The notes under the pieces were generated by a model, which was not told the origin of the DNA, did no database searches, and was given only the letters and a program-made list of their open reading frames with translations. Positions 25,941 to 35,983 of a DNA stretch of 64,000 nt are shown here, in pieces. The position numbers and the translations under genes are program-made. The stretch is from the NCBI RefSeq assembly GCF_000420065.1, contig NZ_ATUF01000003.1:186001-250000 (forward strand), given 5' to 3'. Position 1 is the stretch's first letter, and each line of letters opens with the position of its first letter. The DNA comes from Varibaculum cambriense DSM 15806 (GTDB taxonomy: Bacteria; Actinomycetota; Actinomycetes; Actinomycetales; Actinomycetaceae).

Positions 25941-27632
25941 GTGAATCCGCTGTATCCTGAACTTTCTTTACCGCCGAAACTCAAATCCGACACCATCCGG
26001 GTAGTTCCCCTGGGAGGCCTGGGGGAAGTCGGGCGGAACATGACCGTAATCGAGCTGAACGGCAAAATCCTGATTGTCGATTGCGGGGTGCTTTTCCCCG
26101 AAGAAATCCAACCCGGCGTAGATCTGATTCTCCCCGATTTTTCCTATCTGCACGGACGCATGGATGACGTAGTCGCACTGGTGCTCACGCATGGTCACGA
26201 AGACCATATCGGGGCGGTACCTTATCTGCTGCGCCTGCGCGAAGATATCCCCATCTACGGTTCCCAACTCACCCTAGATTTCCTGCGTCCCAAACTTGAA
26301 GAGCATCGACTCCCGGCGACGCATCTACATCAGGTACGCGAGGGAGAGCGTATTGAGCTAGATATTTTCGCTTGCGAATTTTTGGCAGTCACCCACTCGA
26401 TTCCCGATGCGCTCGCAGTGATGATCCGTACCAAATCCGGAAACCTGCTGGTCACCGGCGACTATAAAATGGATCAGCTGCCCCTAGATAAAAGAATCAC
26501 CGATCTGCGCGGCTTTGCTCGTATGGGGGAAGAGGGTGTTGACTTATTCCTCGTGGACTCCACCAATGCGGAAGTCCCTGGTTTTATCGCCCCGGAAAGA
26601 AAAATCGGTCCCGTAATCCGCCAGGTGCTCTCCGAATCCACCGGGCAGGTGGTAGTAGCTTCTTTTGCTTCCCATGTGCACCGCGTGCAACAGGTGCTGG
26701 ATGCTGCCCGGGCAGTAGGACGCAAAGTGTGCTTGTCGGGGCGGTCAATGGAACGCAATATGAACATTGCGGCGCAGGCCGGTTACCTAGAGCTGGATCC
26801 AGACGTAGTGGTGCGCGCCGACGAGCTCAAACGTTTGCCCCCCAATAAACGAGTGTGGATGGTAACCGGTTCCCAAGGCGAACCCATGGCAGCGCTCTCG
26901 CGGATCGCCCAAGGCGAGCACCGGTTGGTGTCCCTAGAACCAGAAGATACGGTGTTACTGGCCTCTTCCTTGATTCCCGGGAATGAAAACTCGGTTTACC
27001 GGGTAATTAACGCGCTGATGCGCCAAGGTGCCAATGTAGTCCATAAAGGGAACCGCGCGGTTCATGTTTCCGGGCATGCCGCCGAAGGGGAACTGCTCTA
27101 TACCTACAACATTGTGCAACCTAAGAATGTAATGCCGATTCACGGTGAAATCCGGCATCTAATCGCTAATGGGAAGATAGCCCAGGCTACCGGGGTACCG
27201 GAAGAAAACGTGGCTTTAGCCGAGGACGGGGTAGTAGTCGACCTCAAAGATGGGCAAGCGCGGGTCGTAGGACAAGTTGATTGCGAATACATATATGTTG
27301 ACGGCGGATCTATCGGAGAAATCGATGAAGACCAGTTAAAGGACCGCATGACCTTGGGAGAAGAAGGCTTCGTTTCCGTATTTGCCGCGGTAGATGTGCC
27401 CACCAAGATTATTGCTGCCGGCCCGCATATTACCGCTCGGGGAATGGCCGAGGACGAGGGGGTGTTCCGGGAAGTACTACCGGACGTGACTGAGGCGCTG
27501 CAAAGAGCGCTAAATCAAGGAGATAGCGACCCTTATCGCTTGCAACAGGCAATGCGCCGCGCTTTGGGGCGTTGGGTGGCGCGTCGGTTGCGTCGTCGTC
27601 CCATGATCGTACCGGTAGTTGTGGAGATTTAG
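25941..27632 (+). CDS. rnj: Ribonuclease J
   Basis: RNase J is a metallo-beta-lactamase/beta-CASP nuclease with 5'-exonuclease and endonuclease activity in mRNA decay and rRNA maturation. The Zn motif HGHEDH lies at residues 84-89, a second His in VTHSIPDA and an Asp in LVTGDYK. The beta-CASP region and the C-terminal domain follow in 563 residues. The GTG start is supported by the promoter just upstream. Together with pnp in the same region it supplies much of the RNA-decay machinery. dapA-rnj adjacency is common in actinobacteria. Confidence 0.95.
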   Translation: MNPLYPELSLPPKLKSDTIRVVPLGGLGEVGRNMTVIELNGKILIVDCGVLFPEEIQPGVDLILPDFSYLHGRMDDVVALVLTHGHEDHIGAVPYLLRLREDIPIYGSQLTLDFLRPKLEEHRLPATHLHQVREGERIELDIFACEFLAVTHSIPDALAVMIRTKSGNLLVTGDYKMDQLPLDKRITDLRGFARMGEEGVDLFLVDSTNAEVPGFIAPERKIGPVIRQVLSESTGQVVVASFASHVHRVQQVLDAARAVGRKVCLSGRSMERNMNIAAQAGYLELDPDVVVRADELKRLPPNKRVWMVTGSQGEPMAALSRIAQGEHRLVSLEPEDTVLLASSLIPGNENSVYRVINALMRQGANVVHKGNRAVHVSGHAAEGELLYTYNIVQPKNVMPIHGEIRHLIANGKIAQATGVPEENVALAEDGVVVDLKDGQARVVGQVDCEYIYVDGGSIGEIDEDQLKDRMTLGEEGFVSVFAAVDVPTKIIAAGPHITARGMAEDEGVFREVLPDVTEALQRALNQGDSDPYRLQQAMRRALGRWVARRLRRRPMIVPVVVEI

Positions 27633-30600
27633 ATGCGGGTAGCTGGAAAAGAAAAATCGCATAGTTCTTGGCGTCAGCGCGTCCCCGCCTGGATGGGGTG
27701 GATCTATACTATTGCCGCCCTATTTTGTCTGGTAATGATTCCGTTCCGCTATGCCGTGGGTCACCATATTGGGCGTTTTACCTACCTGGTGCTAACCGTT
27801 CTGGGAGTTCCCTCTACCGCCACTTTAGGGACTGCGGTTTTATTGGCTTTCTTGGCGCTACTGTGTTTTTCCCGCAAACGGATCGGAGCTATCGTCCTTA
27901 TTGCCTTGCAGGCTCTGCACGGTCTGCTCTGCCTGGTAGCTCTGATATTTTCTTTCTCCAACCCCGACTTTGACCTGACAGACCTGATCATCCTGGGTAC
28001 ACGTCTGGCGATAGCGGCGTTGATTCTGGCGGTGCTATTCGCATCGGCGCGCAGTTTCTGGGGAAAAATCAATGCCCAATCCGCCTGGAAAGCCCTGGTT
28101 ATTCTAATAAGCGGTCAGTTGCTGGTGTTTGGAATTGGGTTCGCCATGGCTCGGGTGATTGCACCGCGCAGTTGGGCTAGTAGTCCGCTAGCACTGTGGG
28201 TATATGCGCGGATGTCAGGTTTGCGACTGCACCGCGGGTTCAACATCCACTTTATGTTCGCCCATCAAGCAGGTTTTCGCGCCCTCAGCTTCTTCATCAT
28301 GGTTCTTTCCGGGCTGGTGGTAATGATCGCCGCCAATCGTTTTATCCTCGGTCAACGGGTAAAGGCTCGCACGCGCAGTGAAGATCTAGCGTTGCGTTCC
28401 TTATTGATCAAATGGGGGAAAGCTGACTCCTTAAGCTACTATGCCACCCGGGATAACCGGGCGGTGGTTTTTAGTGCCGATGGGCAAGCGGTGGTTTCCT
28501 ACGGGGTAGCTCTCGGGGTGGCCTTAGCGGCCGGAGACCCGATAGGTGATCCTTCTTCCTGGGAAAATGCAGTGCAAAGATGGAAGTCCTACTGCTATCG
28601 CCAAGGATGGATTCCGGCGGTAATTTCTGCTAGTGCCCAGGGGGCGCGTATCTATCGCCACCAGGGACTAAGGGTCCGCAAAATGGGCGACGAAGCCATT
28701 ATCAGTCCCGAACGTTTTGAACGTAACTCTAGCGCCGGACGTGCCTTGCTAGCGGCACAAAGAAGGGTTGCCCGGGCGGGAGTAGAGATCGAAATCTGCA
28801 GGCAAAGCGAACTTTCTCCGGCCCAGCTGCGGGAAGTGGCGATGGTGGCGGAGCTATTTAGGCGAGGTAATGAACGCGGCTTCTCGATGAGTCTCGATAG
28901 AATGTTCGCTCCCCAAGAGGGCGAGCAGTTGATAGTAACCGCGCGAGGCAAAGATGGGCAGTTGCAATGCCTGCTTACTTTCGTTCCCTGGGGGCAGCGC
29001 GCCGTCTCCCTTAATCTGATGCGCCGGGCAGAAAACGCTGTCAACGGGGTAGTAGAAGCCATGGTGCTCACCTTGCTGCAGCAAGGACCCGAAAAAGGTG
29101 TCGAGCGTTTCTCTTTGAACTTTGCGATGTTTAGAGAAATCTTCGTAGAGGGCGAGGCCGTTGACGCTACTATCAATGATCGGGTAAAACGTGCCCTGTT
29201 TGTGAAAGCCTCCCGTTTTTGGCAGCTGGAATCCCTCTATGAATCTAACACCCGTTATAACCCGAAATGGTTGCCGCGGTATTTCTGTTTTTCTTCCGAT
29301 CCCTTAGTGCCCTTATCGCTACTCGCAGCGGGAATGTTAGAAGGGTTTGTGCCCGCGCCGGAGGCGGCTTTGCGCGGGGAGCCCTTTGAATGGGAAGTAG
29401 ATAGCCAGTATCTTAGCGAGCTGGAAGCGATGCGCAGCGAATACACCGCCGCCAAGCTGCAGGTAAAACTGAGTGAACAGCAACGCTCCCGGCGCGCGAA
29501 AGCGGAAAAGCTAAGTGCAGCCGGAATAGAATCCTTCCCGGCAGGTTTCGATTTAGGGATTCCCCTATCACAGGCGAAAGCCTGCCTTGATGCGGGTGAA
29601 AATGGGAAAACCTTGCGTACCCTGGGCCGAATTGTGGCTCGGAGGAATCACGGCGGAGTAGTGTTTTGGGATTTGTACTACCAAGGAACCTATCTGCAGG
29701 TAGTACTGGAGCGAGGTAACTTGAGTCCCGAGCAGTTTGCCCATCTGCGACTACTAGACCTAGGGGATCTGCTAGTGGTTAACGGCAAGTGCGGAGCCTC
29801 CCGCACAGGCACGCCCTCTTTAATAGCGGAAAGCTGGACGCTGGCGGCGAAAGCCTTGCGCCCGATTCCGCATCCGGCTGCGCGTTTGGACAGTACCACC
29901 CGTACCCGCGAACGCACCATGACTCTGCTCAATGATGCCGCGGCGATGCGTCGCCTCCAGGCACGTTCACGGGCATTAAGTGCGGTACGCAAAGAACTGA
30001 TTGATCGCGGCTACCTGGAGGTGGAAACCCCCATGTTGCAGGCGGTGCAAGGTGGTGCCAATGCCCGCCCCTTCGTTACCCATTCCAATGCCTACCAGGT
30101 AAATATGTTCTTGCGGATCGCCCCGGAACTGTATCTAAAACGCCTGGCTATAGCAGGGATGGGGGCAATCTTTGAGATGGGACGCTCGTTTAGGAACGAG
30201 GGCGCGGACGCCACTCATAACCCTGAGTTCACCTCCCTGGAAGTCTATAAAGCCGGCTCTGATTACCGAGAGATGATGACTTTGACCCGCGAGCTTTACC
30301 AGGCGGCGGCGCGGGCGATTCACGGTAAAGAAATTGCTCTACGCCCGGTAAATCCGGAAGCTGCTGGCGCCGGTAGCAGCGACGCAGATTTTGAGGAAGT
30401 CGATATCTCTGGCCAGTGGCGGGTAATCTCGGTTTTCGATGCGGTATCCCAAGCGGTAGGAACCACGGTTACTCCCGACACTGGCGAAGATGATCTCCGG
30501 AGCCTGTGCGCCCAGCACCACCTCACCCCGCCGCCGGGCGCCAACTGTGGCACCCTGTTGGGCACGCTTTATGACGAGTTAGTAGAGGCACGCACGGTAA

Positions 30601-30959
30601 AACCTACCTTCTACTGTGATTTCCCAGTGGAGTCCTCTCCACTCACCCGCAGGCACCGCAGTGACCCCCGTTTGGCGGAACGCTGGGATCTGGTGGCTTT
30701 CGGGATGGAGCTGGGAACTGCCTACAGCGAACTAACTGACCCTCGCGACCAGCGCGAACGCTTTACGCAGCAGTCGCTAGCGGCCGCGGCGGGTGATCCG
30801 GAAGCTATGAGCCTGGACGAAGATTTCTTAAACTGTTTGGAACTGGGCATGACCCCCCTGGGCGGGTTAGGACTGGGAATGGATCGGATGGCGATGATGC
30901 TGATGGGCTGTGATATTCGGCAGGTGTTGGCTTTCCCGTTCGTTAAACCTCGAAACTAA
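27633..30959 (+). CDS. lysX: LysX: lysyl-phosphatidylglycerol synthase fused to lysyl-tRNA synthetase
   Basis: This 1108-residue fusion makes lysyl-tRNA and moves lysine onto phosphatidylglycerol, lowering the negative charge of the membrane. In LysX of Mycobacterium tuberculosis this protects against cationic peptides. Several membrane helices occupy residues 1-240. A DUF2156 MprF-type transferase domain is at about 255-560, an OB fold at about 625-715, and a class II synthetase core at about 760-1100. The core contains VETPMLQAV, FRNEGADATHNPEF and the final LGLGMDRMAM. The ATG directly abuts the rnj stop codon. This is probably not the only lysyl-tRNA synthetase of the cell, but no other lies in this window. 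Confidence 0.95.
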   Translation: MRVAGKEKSHSSWRQRVPAWMGWIYTIAALFCLVMIPFRYAVGHHIGRFTYLVLTVLGVPSTATLGTAVLLAFLALLCFSRKRIGAIVLIALQALHGLLCLVALIFSFSNPDFDLTDLIILGTRLAIAALILAVLFASARSFWGKINAQSAWKALVILISGQLLVFGIGFAMARVIAPRSWASSPLALWVYARMSGLRLHRGFNIHFMFAHQAGFRALSFFIMVLSGLVVMIAANRFILGQRVKARTRSEDLALRSLLIKWGKADSLSYYATRDNRAVVFSADGQAVVSYGVALGVALAAGDPIGDPSSWENAVQRWKSYCYRQGWIPAVISASAQGARIYRHQGLRVRKMGDEAIISPERFERNSSAGRALLAAQRRVARAGVEIEICRQSELSPAQLREVAMVAELFRRGNERGFSMSLDRMFAPQEGEQLIVTARGKDGQLQCLLTFVPWGQRAVSLNLMRRAENAVNGVVEAMVLTLLQQGPEKGVERFSLNFAMFREIFVEGEAVDATINDRVKRALFVKASRFWQLESLYESNTRYNPKWLPRYFCFSSDPLVPLSLLAAGMLEGFVPAPEAALRGEPFEWEVDSQYLSELEAMRSEYTAAKLQVKLSEQQRSRRAKAEKLSAAGIESFPAGFDLGIPLSQAKACLDAGENGKTLRTLGRIVARRNHGGVVFWDLYYQGTYLQVVLERGNLSPEQFAHLRLLDLGDLLVVNGKCGASRTGTPSLIAESWTLAAKALRPIPHPAARLDSTTRTRERTMTLLNDAAAMRRLQARSRALSAVRKELIDRGYLEVETPMLQAVQGGANARPFVTHSNAYQVNMFLRIAPELYLKRLAIAGMGAIFEMGRSFRNEGADATHNPEFTSLEVYKAGSDYREMMTLTRELYQAAARAIHGKEIALRPVNPEAAGAGSSDADFEEVDISGQWRVISVFDAVSQAVGTTVTPDTGEDDLRSLCAQHHLTPPPGANCGTLLGTLYDELVEARTVKPTFYCDFPVESSPLTRRHRSDPRLAERWDLVAFGMELGTAYSELTDPRDQRERFTQQSLAAAAGDPEAMSLDEDFLNCLELGMTPLGGLGLGMDRMAMMLMGCDIRQVLAFPFVKPRN

Positions 30960-30986
30960 GGAAAATTTAGGCGCTAGGGAACAAGA

Positions 30987-31937
30987 ATGGGCGGCGAAAT
31001 GGCGGAAGAAAAAAACAAGTTGGTGTCGGTAGCTGCGGTGGTGTTGACCTTACCGATGAAAATGTCGCGCCTGCCAGAACGAGGCACCACCGTACTCGGC
31101 AGCGCGGAGCGTCCCGGCGTGGGGGAGGCAGCCGAAGTGATGCTGGCCGCTGCTCGGCAAGGGATACCGGTAGTAAACATGTCCTGCCTGGGAACTGGTC
31201 CCAACTCTACCCAGGCGAGGCAAGTACTGCGAGATGCCAATATTGAGACCCGCACGGTAGAAGTGGTGGGCGATATCGGGATGAAAATCCAAATGATTGA
31301 AGCGGGCGGATACTATGCTTCGGTACTCACCACCGGGGTGGAAGTTGACATCTCTGGTCGGGAGCTAGATAAAGTGTCGATGCACCCCGGAGATGTGGTT
31401 TATATTTCTGCCGGGGATCTAGCCCACACCTCCTATAGAGCCGCGCTTGCCCAGTGGCTTCCCTCATTACCGGAGCAAGTAACAGTAGCGATGGCGGCTA
31501 CTCCCCAGATTTCGCAGATCAAACCGGAGTATGTTTCCGAGGTCTTGCCGTATGTGGATGTGGTTACTTGCAACGAATATGAATCCCAGTTCCTTCCCGG
31601 ATCAGTTGGACATTTGACCAGTGGTTACGTTGCGGAAAAACTGCCCGAATCAGCTTGGGTGGTAGAGCGGATTGGTTCTTATGGGGCAAAGTTAATCGAC
31701 GCAGAGCGGCAAACCATGGTTCCCTCGCTGAGTATCGAAGTGGCAGATACCTTGGGAGTGGGAACTGCTCACACCGGAGTGTTGCTGGCGGAATTAGTCA
31801 AAGGACACGATCGGCTGCAAGCTTTAGAGCGAGCCAATGTTGCCGGGGCAATGGCGGCAGAAAAACATGGAAACGACACCTGCCCCCGGGCCTGTGAAAT
31901 TGAGCAGCGGCTTAGTGAAGTTCCTGCCTACCGCTAA
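30987..31937 (+). CDS. PfkB/ribokinase-family protein lacking the catalytic Asp
   Basis: The 316-residue product follows the ribokinase fold from end to end, with VVTCNEYE in the middle and a nucleotide-site-like DTLGVGTAHTGVLLAEL at 254-270. The family signature is DTxGAGDxFxGG. Here the catalytic Asp of GAGD is Thr260 and the Phe is replaced by His. The N-terminal substrate motif GGKGANxA is also changed, to PGVGEAAEVMLAAA. It may therefore bind sugar or nucleotide without phosphorylating, or use a different mechanism. It starts 27 nt after lysX. Two in-frame ATGs (30987, 30999) are possible. Confidence 0.8.
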   Translation: MGGEMAEEKNKLVSVAAVVLTLPMKMSRLPERGTTVLGSAERPGVGEAAEVMLAAARQGIPVVNMSCLGTGPNSTQARQVLRDANIETRTVEVVGDIGMKIQMIEAGGYYASVLTTGVEVDISGRELDKVSMHPGDVVYISAGDLAHTSYRAALAQWLPSLPEQVTVAMAATPQISQIKPEYVSEVLPYVDVVTCNEYESQFLPGSVGHLTSGYVAEKLPESAWVVERIGSYGAKLIDAERQTMVPSLSIEVADTLGVGTAHTGVLLAELVKGHDRLQALERANVAGAMAAEKHGNDTCPRACEIEQRLSEVPAYR

Positions 31938-32040
31938 TCACTTGTTTTCAAAAAGCTAATCCGCTGTGAACAGGGAAGCTACTTGCTGGCGGCGTGGCAA
32001 TCGGCGTCAAAAGAGTCTGGAAGGGTAGAGTGCCAGTGTT

Positions 32041-34548
32041 ATGGTTGCGAAAAAAAATAGTAAGAAACTAGGTTCCTCTCATCCCGCTACAGATAGTTCT
32101 CGGGTGCGTGATGGGATCGCATTCCTACTAATTGCTTTAGCCACGATGTCGGCGTTAACGGAATGGTTCGCCATGGACGCGCTAGCAACCCGGGCGCTAC
32201 ACCACTTAGCGGCAGGTCTGCTGGGTATATACAGTATTATTGCTCCCATAATCCTGGTGGGGGCAGCGATTAGCCTCTTTCGTAACCGCGACCCGGAAGA
32301 GTCTCATCTCCATATTTTATTGGGGGCAATCGGGATAGCAGCCGCGATAACCGGAATTACTCATGTGGCTTGCGCAAGTCCGGGAATCACCGATTTTTCG
32401 GCTATTGAAAAATCCGGAGGGATTTTGGGATGGCTTTTTGGGCATCCTTTGCAAATCTTGGTGTCTGCTCCCGGTGCCGTGATTTTGCTGGTGCTTTTAG
32501 GTCTTTATTCGGCGCTAATTGCCACCGAGACTTCTATTTCTCAAGTAGTCGGGGTGGCCCGCTCTCTGGTAGCGCGGGTGAAAGCTGACGTCGCAAAATC
32601 ATCAGAAGCTGGGGAGGTAGCAAGCGAATCCGATACCGGCGTGCGCGAGGATGTCCCTCAAGATGCTCCCCGTACCCGCAGACTAAAACGCTGGGAACGC
32701 ACGGCAGCGGCTGAGTTAAGTGACTCGGAGGAACTAGCAGATGGTGACACCCCAGTCCTAGCGGCACAAACACCGGAACCACCGGCCTCGAAACCGGAGC
32801 CGGAGCCGCGCACTTCTCGCCTCCAGCTACCGGCAGATACCGAAGAAACCAAAGTGCTCAGCAGTGCGGAAGCAGCCCAGATGCCTGAAACCACCGATGA
32901 GGGCGAGAAAACGCAACTACTGTTACCCGGAACCGGAGAAACCGGAATGGAGTTGGCCGATGGGCAAACCTATGAACTTCCCGGGGAAGAACTGCTAGTT
33001 AAAGGTAAGCCCCACAAGGTGCGCTCGGAAGCCAATGACCGGGTAGTAGCCGCTTTGGAGGAAGTATTTACCGAATTCGGAGTGGATGTAAAAGTCACCG
33101 GATTCTCCCGCGGACCTACGGTAACTCGCTATGAACTGGAACTGGGGCCCGGGGTAAAAGTTGAGAAAATTACTAACCTGAAAAACAATATTGCTTACGC
33201 CGTGGCCAGCGCGGATGTGCGGATATTGTCCCCGATTCCCGGTAAGAGTGCGATCGGGATTGAAATTCCGAACACGGATCGCGAGATTGTGGCCCTAGGT
33301 GACGTGCTGCGCTCGGCTGCTGCGCACCGTTCGGCGCATCCCTTAATGGTTGGGGTAGGCAAAGACGTTGAGGGCGGATACGTCGTTACTAACCTGGCAA
33401 AGACTCCTCACCTCTTGGTGGCCGGGGCCACCGGTTCCGGTAAATCGTCGTTCGTAAACTCGATGATTACTTCCCTGTTAATGCGGGCTACCCCGGAGCA
33501 GGTGCGGTTGATTTTAGTTGACCCCAAGCGGGTGGAACTGACCATTTATCAGGGGATTCCCCATCTGATTACCCCGATTATTACCGACCCTAAGAAAGCA
33601 GCGGAAGCTCTGGAATGGGCGGTTAAAGAAATGGATCACCGCTATAACGATATGGCCAACTTTGGGCATAAACATATCGATTCTTTCAACCAGGCGGTGC
33701 GAGAAGGGGAAGTAGTGCCCCCGCCGGGATCTGAGCGGGAAATCAGCCCCTATCCCTACCTGTTAATTGTGGTAGACGAGTTAGCCGATATGATGATGGT
33801 CGCTCCCCGGGACGTAGAAGCCTCTATCCAGCGGATTACGCAGCTAGGACGCGCCGCCGGAATTCACCTGGTAGTGGCTACCCAGCGTCCTTCCGTAGAC
33901 GTAGTCACCGGCATTATTAAAGCCAATATTCCTTCCCGGTTAGCCTTCGCAACCTCTTCGATCACGGATTCACGCACTATTTTGGATCAGGGAGGCGCCG
34001 AAGCCCTAATCGGACAGGGTGATTCCCTGTATCTGCCGGCCGGAACCGCTAAGCCGATGCGTATTCAAGGAGCCTGGGTAGGAGAGGACGAAATTCAACG
34101 GGTAGTGGATGCGGTTAAAACCCAGATGAGTCCAGAATATCGCGAGGATGTCATCGTCAAGGAAGAGGACAAACCAAAAGTTGCCGAAGATATCGGTGAC
34201 GATCTGGATGACTTGTTAGAGGCTGCGCAACTGGTGGTCAACACCCAGTTAGGTTCGACTTCCATGCTGCAACGTAAACTGCGGGTAGGGTTCGCCCGGG
34301 CAGGCAGATTAATGGATTTATTGGAGTCGCGTGAGATCGTGGGGCCATCGCGTGGTTCCAAAGCCCGGGAAGTCTTAGTATCTCCCGAGCAGCTTCCCGA
34401 GATATTAGCTATGTTGCGCGGAGAAAAGCCAGTGGTTCCACCTGCAGATACGCCCTCGGAGGGGATTCCGAAAAGTGTCAACGAGCCCCCGTTAGAGGAA
34501 GTGGAAGCCGAAAGCGGAGAGGACGCGTGGGAGCTTACCGGACGCTAA
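32041..34548 (+). CDS. ftsK: DNA translocase FtsK
   Basis: FtsK pumps DNA at the division septum to clear the chromosome terminus. In 835 residues there are four membrane helices (about 20-180), an acidic Pro-rich linker (185-320), and a RecA-like motor with Walker A AGATGSGKSS near 461-470 and Walker B LLIVVDELADMM. A C-terminal winged-helix gamma domain (about 745-805) recognises KOPS-type sequences. TAGAGT lies 9 nt before the ATG, and no ribosome-binding site is evident, so the mRNA leader may be only about 2 nt. pgsA follows, as in other actinobacteria. Confidence 0.95.
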   Translation: MVAKKNSKKLGSSHPATDSSRVRDGIAFLLIALATMSALTEWFAMDALATRALHHLAAGLLGIYSIIAPIILVGAAISLFRNRDPEESHLHILLGAIGIAAAITGITHVACASPGITDFSAIEKSGGILGWLFGHPLQILVSAPGAVILLVLLGLYSALIATETSISQVVGVARSLVARVKADVAKSSEAGEVASESDTGVREDVPQDAPRTRRLKRWERTAAAELSDSEELADGDTPVLAAQTPEPPASKPEPEPRTSRLQLPADTEETKVLSSAEAAQMPETTDEGEKTQLLLPGTGETGMELADGQTYELPGEELLVKGKPHKVRSEANDRVVAALEEVFTEFGVDVKVTGFSRGPTVTRYELELGPGVKVEKITNLKNNIAYAVASADVRILSPIPGKSAIGIEIPNTDREIVALGDVLRSAAAHRSAHPLMVGVGKDVEGGYVVTNLAKTPHLLVAGATGSGKSSFVNSMITSLLMRATPEQVRLILVDPKRVELTIYQGIPHLITPIITDPKKAAEALEWAVKEMDHRYNDMANFGHKHIDSFNQAVREGEVVPPPGSEREISPYPYLLIVVDELADMMMVAPRDVEASIQRITQLGRAAGIHLVVATQRPSVDVVTGIIKANIPSRLAFATSSITDSRTILDQGGAEALIGQGDSLYLPAGTAKPMRIQGAWVGEDEIQRVVDAVKTQMSPEYREDVIVKEEDKPKVAEDIGDDLDDLLEAAQLVVNTQLGSTSMLQRKLRVGFARAGRLMDLLESREIVGPSRGSKAREVLVSPEQLPEILAMLRGEKPVVPPADTPSEGIPKSVNEPPLEEVEAESGEDAWELTGR

Positions 34549-34585
34549 GCTCCTATAATGCGTCTTTTGAGCGTAAAAAATCTAT

Positions 34586-34591
34586 TAGAGT
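34586..34591 (+). promoter_or_regulatory. -10 box of leaderless pgsA
   Basis: TAGAGT ends 7 nt before the ATG at 34599. It supports that start over an upstream in-frame GTG that would overlap ftsK. Confidence 0.5.
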
Positions 34592-34598
34592 AGTAGTG

Positions 34599-35807
34599 AT
34601 GGAAAGCAAAGAGAAACCCGCGGCTTCATCGGGTAAGTGGCGGCAAATAATTCCGAATGCCCTTACGATCACGCGAATTATCTTGGTGCCAATCTTCATC
34701 GCCTTGATGATTATGCAGCATTTGCGGGGGTCGGTATCCCTGCTGATGGTTTCCTTAGTGGTATTTTGCGTAGCTTCCTATACTGACCATCTAGACGGTA
34801 AATTGGCGCGTCGCTGGCAGGTGGTCAGTGATTTTGGAAAACTGGTTGACCCCATCGCGGACAAAGCCCTAATGATTTCGGCTTTTGTTTTGCTTTCTCT
34901 GTTCCAGAACCTGTGGTGGTGGTTCACGGCAGTCGTAATTTTGCGTGAGGTAGCGGTTACGCTCCTGCGTATGTATCTGTTGCGTTCTGGGGTAGTTTTG
35001 CCGGCCTCTAAAGGCGGGAAAATTAAGACCAGCCTGCAGATTCTGATGGTGTTCTTGTGGATGTTAGCGGGGATTTGCTATCCGTTTAACACCCAGGTGG
35101 GCGTCGTAATTATGTATTTGGCGATTGCGGTTTTAATTGCCGCTTTCGTGGCTACGGTACTTTCCGGGATGGTTTACTTCCTGGATGCCCATGATAATCA
35201 TAAGGAACAGGCCAAAGCAGCTGGTAGTGAGGATAAGAGCGACCCGCTTAAGTCCGAAGAAGATACTGCCGAGCCCGGTGAAGGCAGGGAAGCAACCCCC
35301 TCTAAAGAGTGGGAGGAAAAAACTACCAGTTCTTTGGAGTCCGGATCTAAAGCCGATTCCGAACCGGGTGCCGGTAAGGATACGTTGGATGCTAAGAAAA
35401 CCTGGGAACCGCGAGCAAAGCCCGCTGCTCGCCGGGCAGCGCATAGAGAGCAGAAAACTGAGAAGACTCCGGCGCCAGCTACCACCTCCGCTCAGGAAGC
35501 GAAGGAAGGGGAGAAGTCGACCGAGTCAGACCACAGCTCCGAGTTCCCTTCCCGGCGCACCCGCCGGGCGCAGGAAGCACGAAAGGCCGCGAGAGAAGCA
35601 AAGCTTGCGGGAGAGGGAAATGATCGAGAATCCCATTCGCGGGGGCAAATCCCTGATTTGTCGGCGGTCAGCGCTAGCCCCACGCCTAGTGCCAACCCTG
35701 AACCAGCAGGGGAAAGCCCTGAGCCCAAAGCAGCTGAGCAGATGTACGGGGAAACCCCTCGATTTGCCATGACGCGCTCGCAGCTGCGGAAACAGCAGAA
35801 GAAATAA
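34599..35807 (+). CDS. pgsA: CDP-diacylglycerol-glycerol-3-phosphate 3-phosphatidyltransferase with long disordered tail
   Basis: PgsA makes phosphatidylglycerol phosphate, the precursor of phosphatidylglycerol. The CDP-alcohol phosphatidyltransferase motif is complete: DHLDGKLARR starts at residue 63, and GKLVDPIADK follows. About five membrane helices fill the first 190 or so residues. The remaining 210 residues or so are an unusual charged Glu/Lys/Ser/Pro-rich tail without predicted fold, so the protein (402 aa) is about twice the normal size. Its product is the substrate of LysX (27633) and of the cardiolipin synthase at 50389. Confidence 0.92.
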   Translation: MESKEKPAASSGKWRQIIPNALTITRIILVPIFIALMIMQHLRGSVSLLMVSLVVFCVASYTDHLDGKLARRWQVVSDFGKLVDPIADKALMISAFVLLSLFQNLWWWFTAVVILREVAVTLLRMYLLRSGVVLPASKGGKIKTSLQILMVFLWMLAGICYPFNTQVGVVIMYLAIAVLIAAFVATVLSGMVYFLDAHDNHKEQAKAAGSEDKSDPLKSEEDTAEPGEGREATPSKEWEEKTTSSLESGSKADSEPGAGKDTLDAKKTWEPRAKPAARRAAHREQKTEKTPAPATTSAQEAKEGEKSTESDHSSEFPSRRTRRAQEARKAAREAKLAGEGNDRESHSRGQIPDLSAVSASPTPSANPEPAGESPEPKAAEQMYGETPRFAMTRSQLRKQQKK

Positions 35808-35983
35808 CCTAAGTCGGGTAAGTCACTGCAGTGTGAACGCTGGCACTATTCGTCGATGAGCGGAATGAATCGCGCGGACATGGTGTTGGAACAAGTGTGA
35901 GTCCAAGAGAGTATCAAAAGACGCCTGCTGGAGTTCCTCAGGATGGGAAGTCCAAGCACGGGCAGCAGATAGGGGGATATGCT

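Noticed and set aside
34527-34598. Upstream GTG giving a PgsA start that overlaps ftsK
   Set aside because: The 24 added residues are unlike the family, and the TAGAGT box points to the ATG at 34599.
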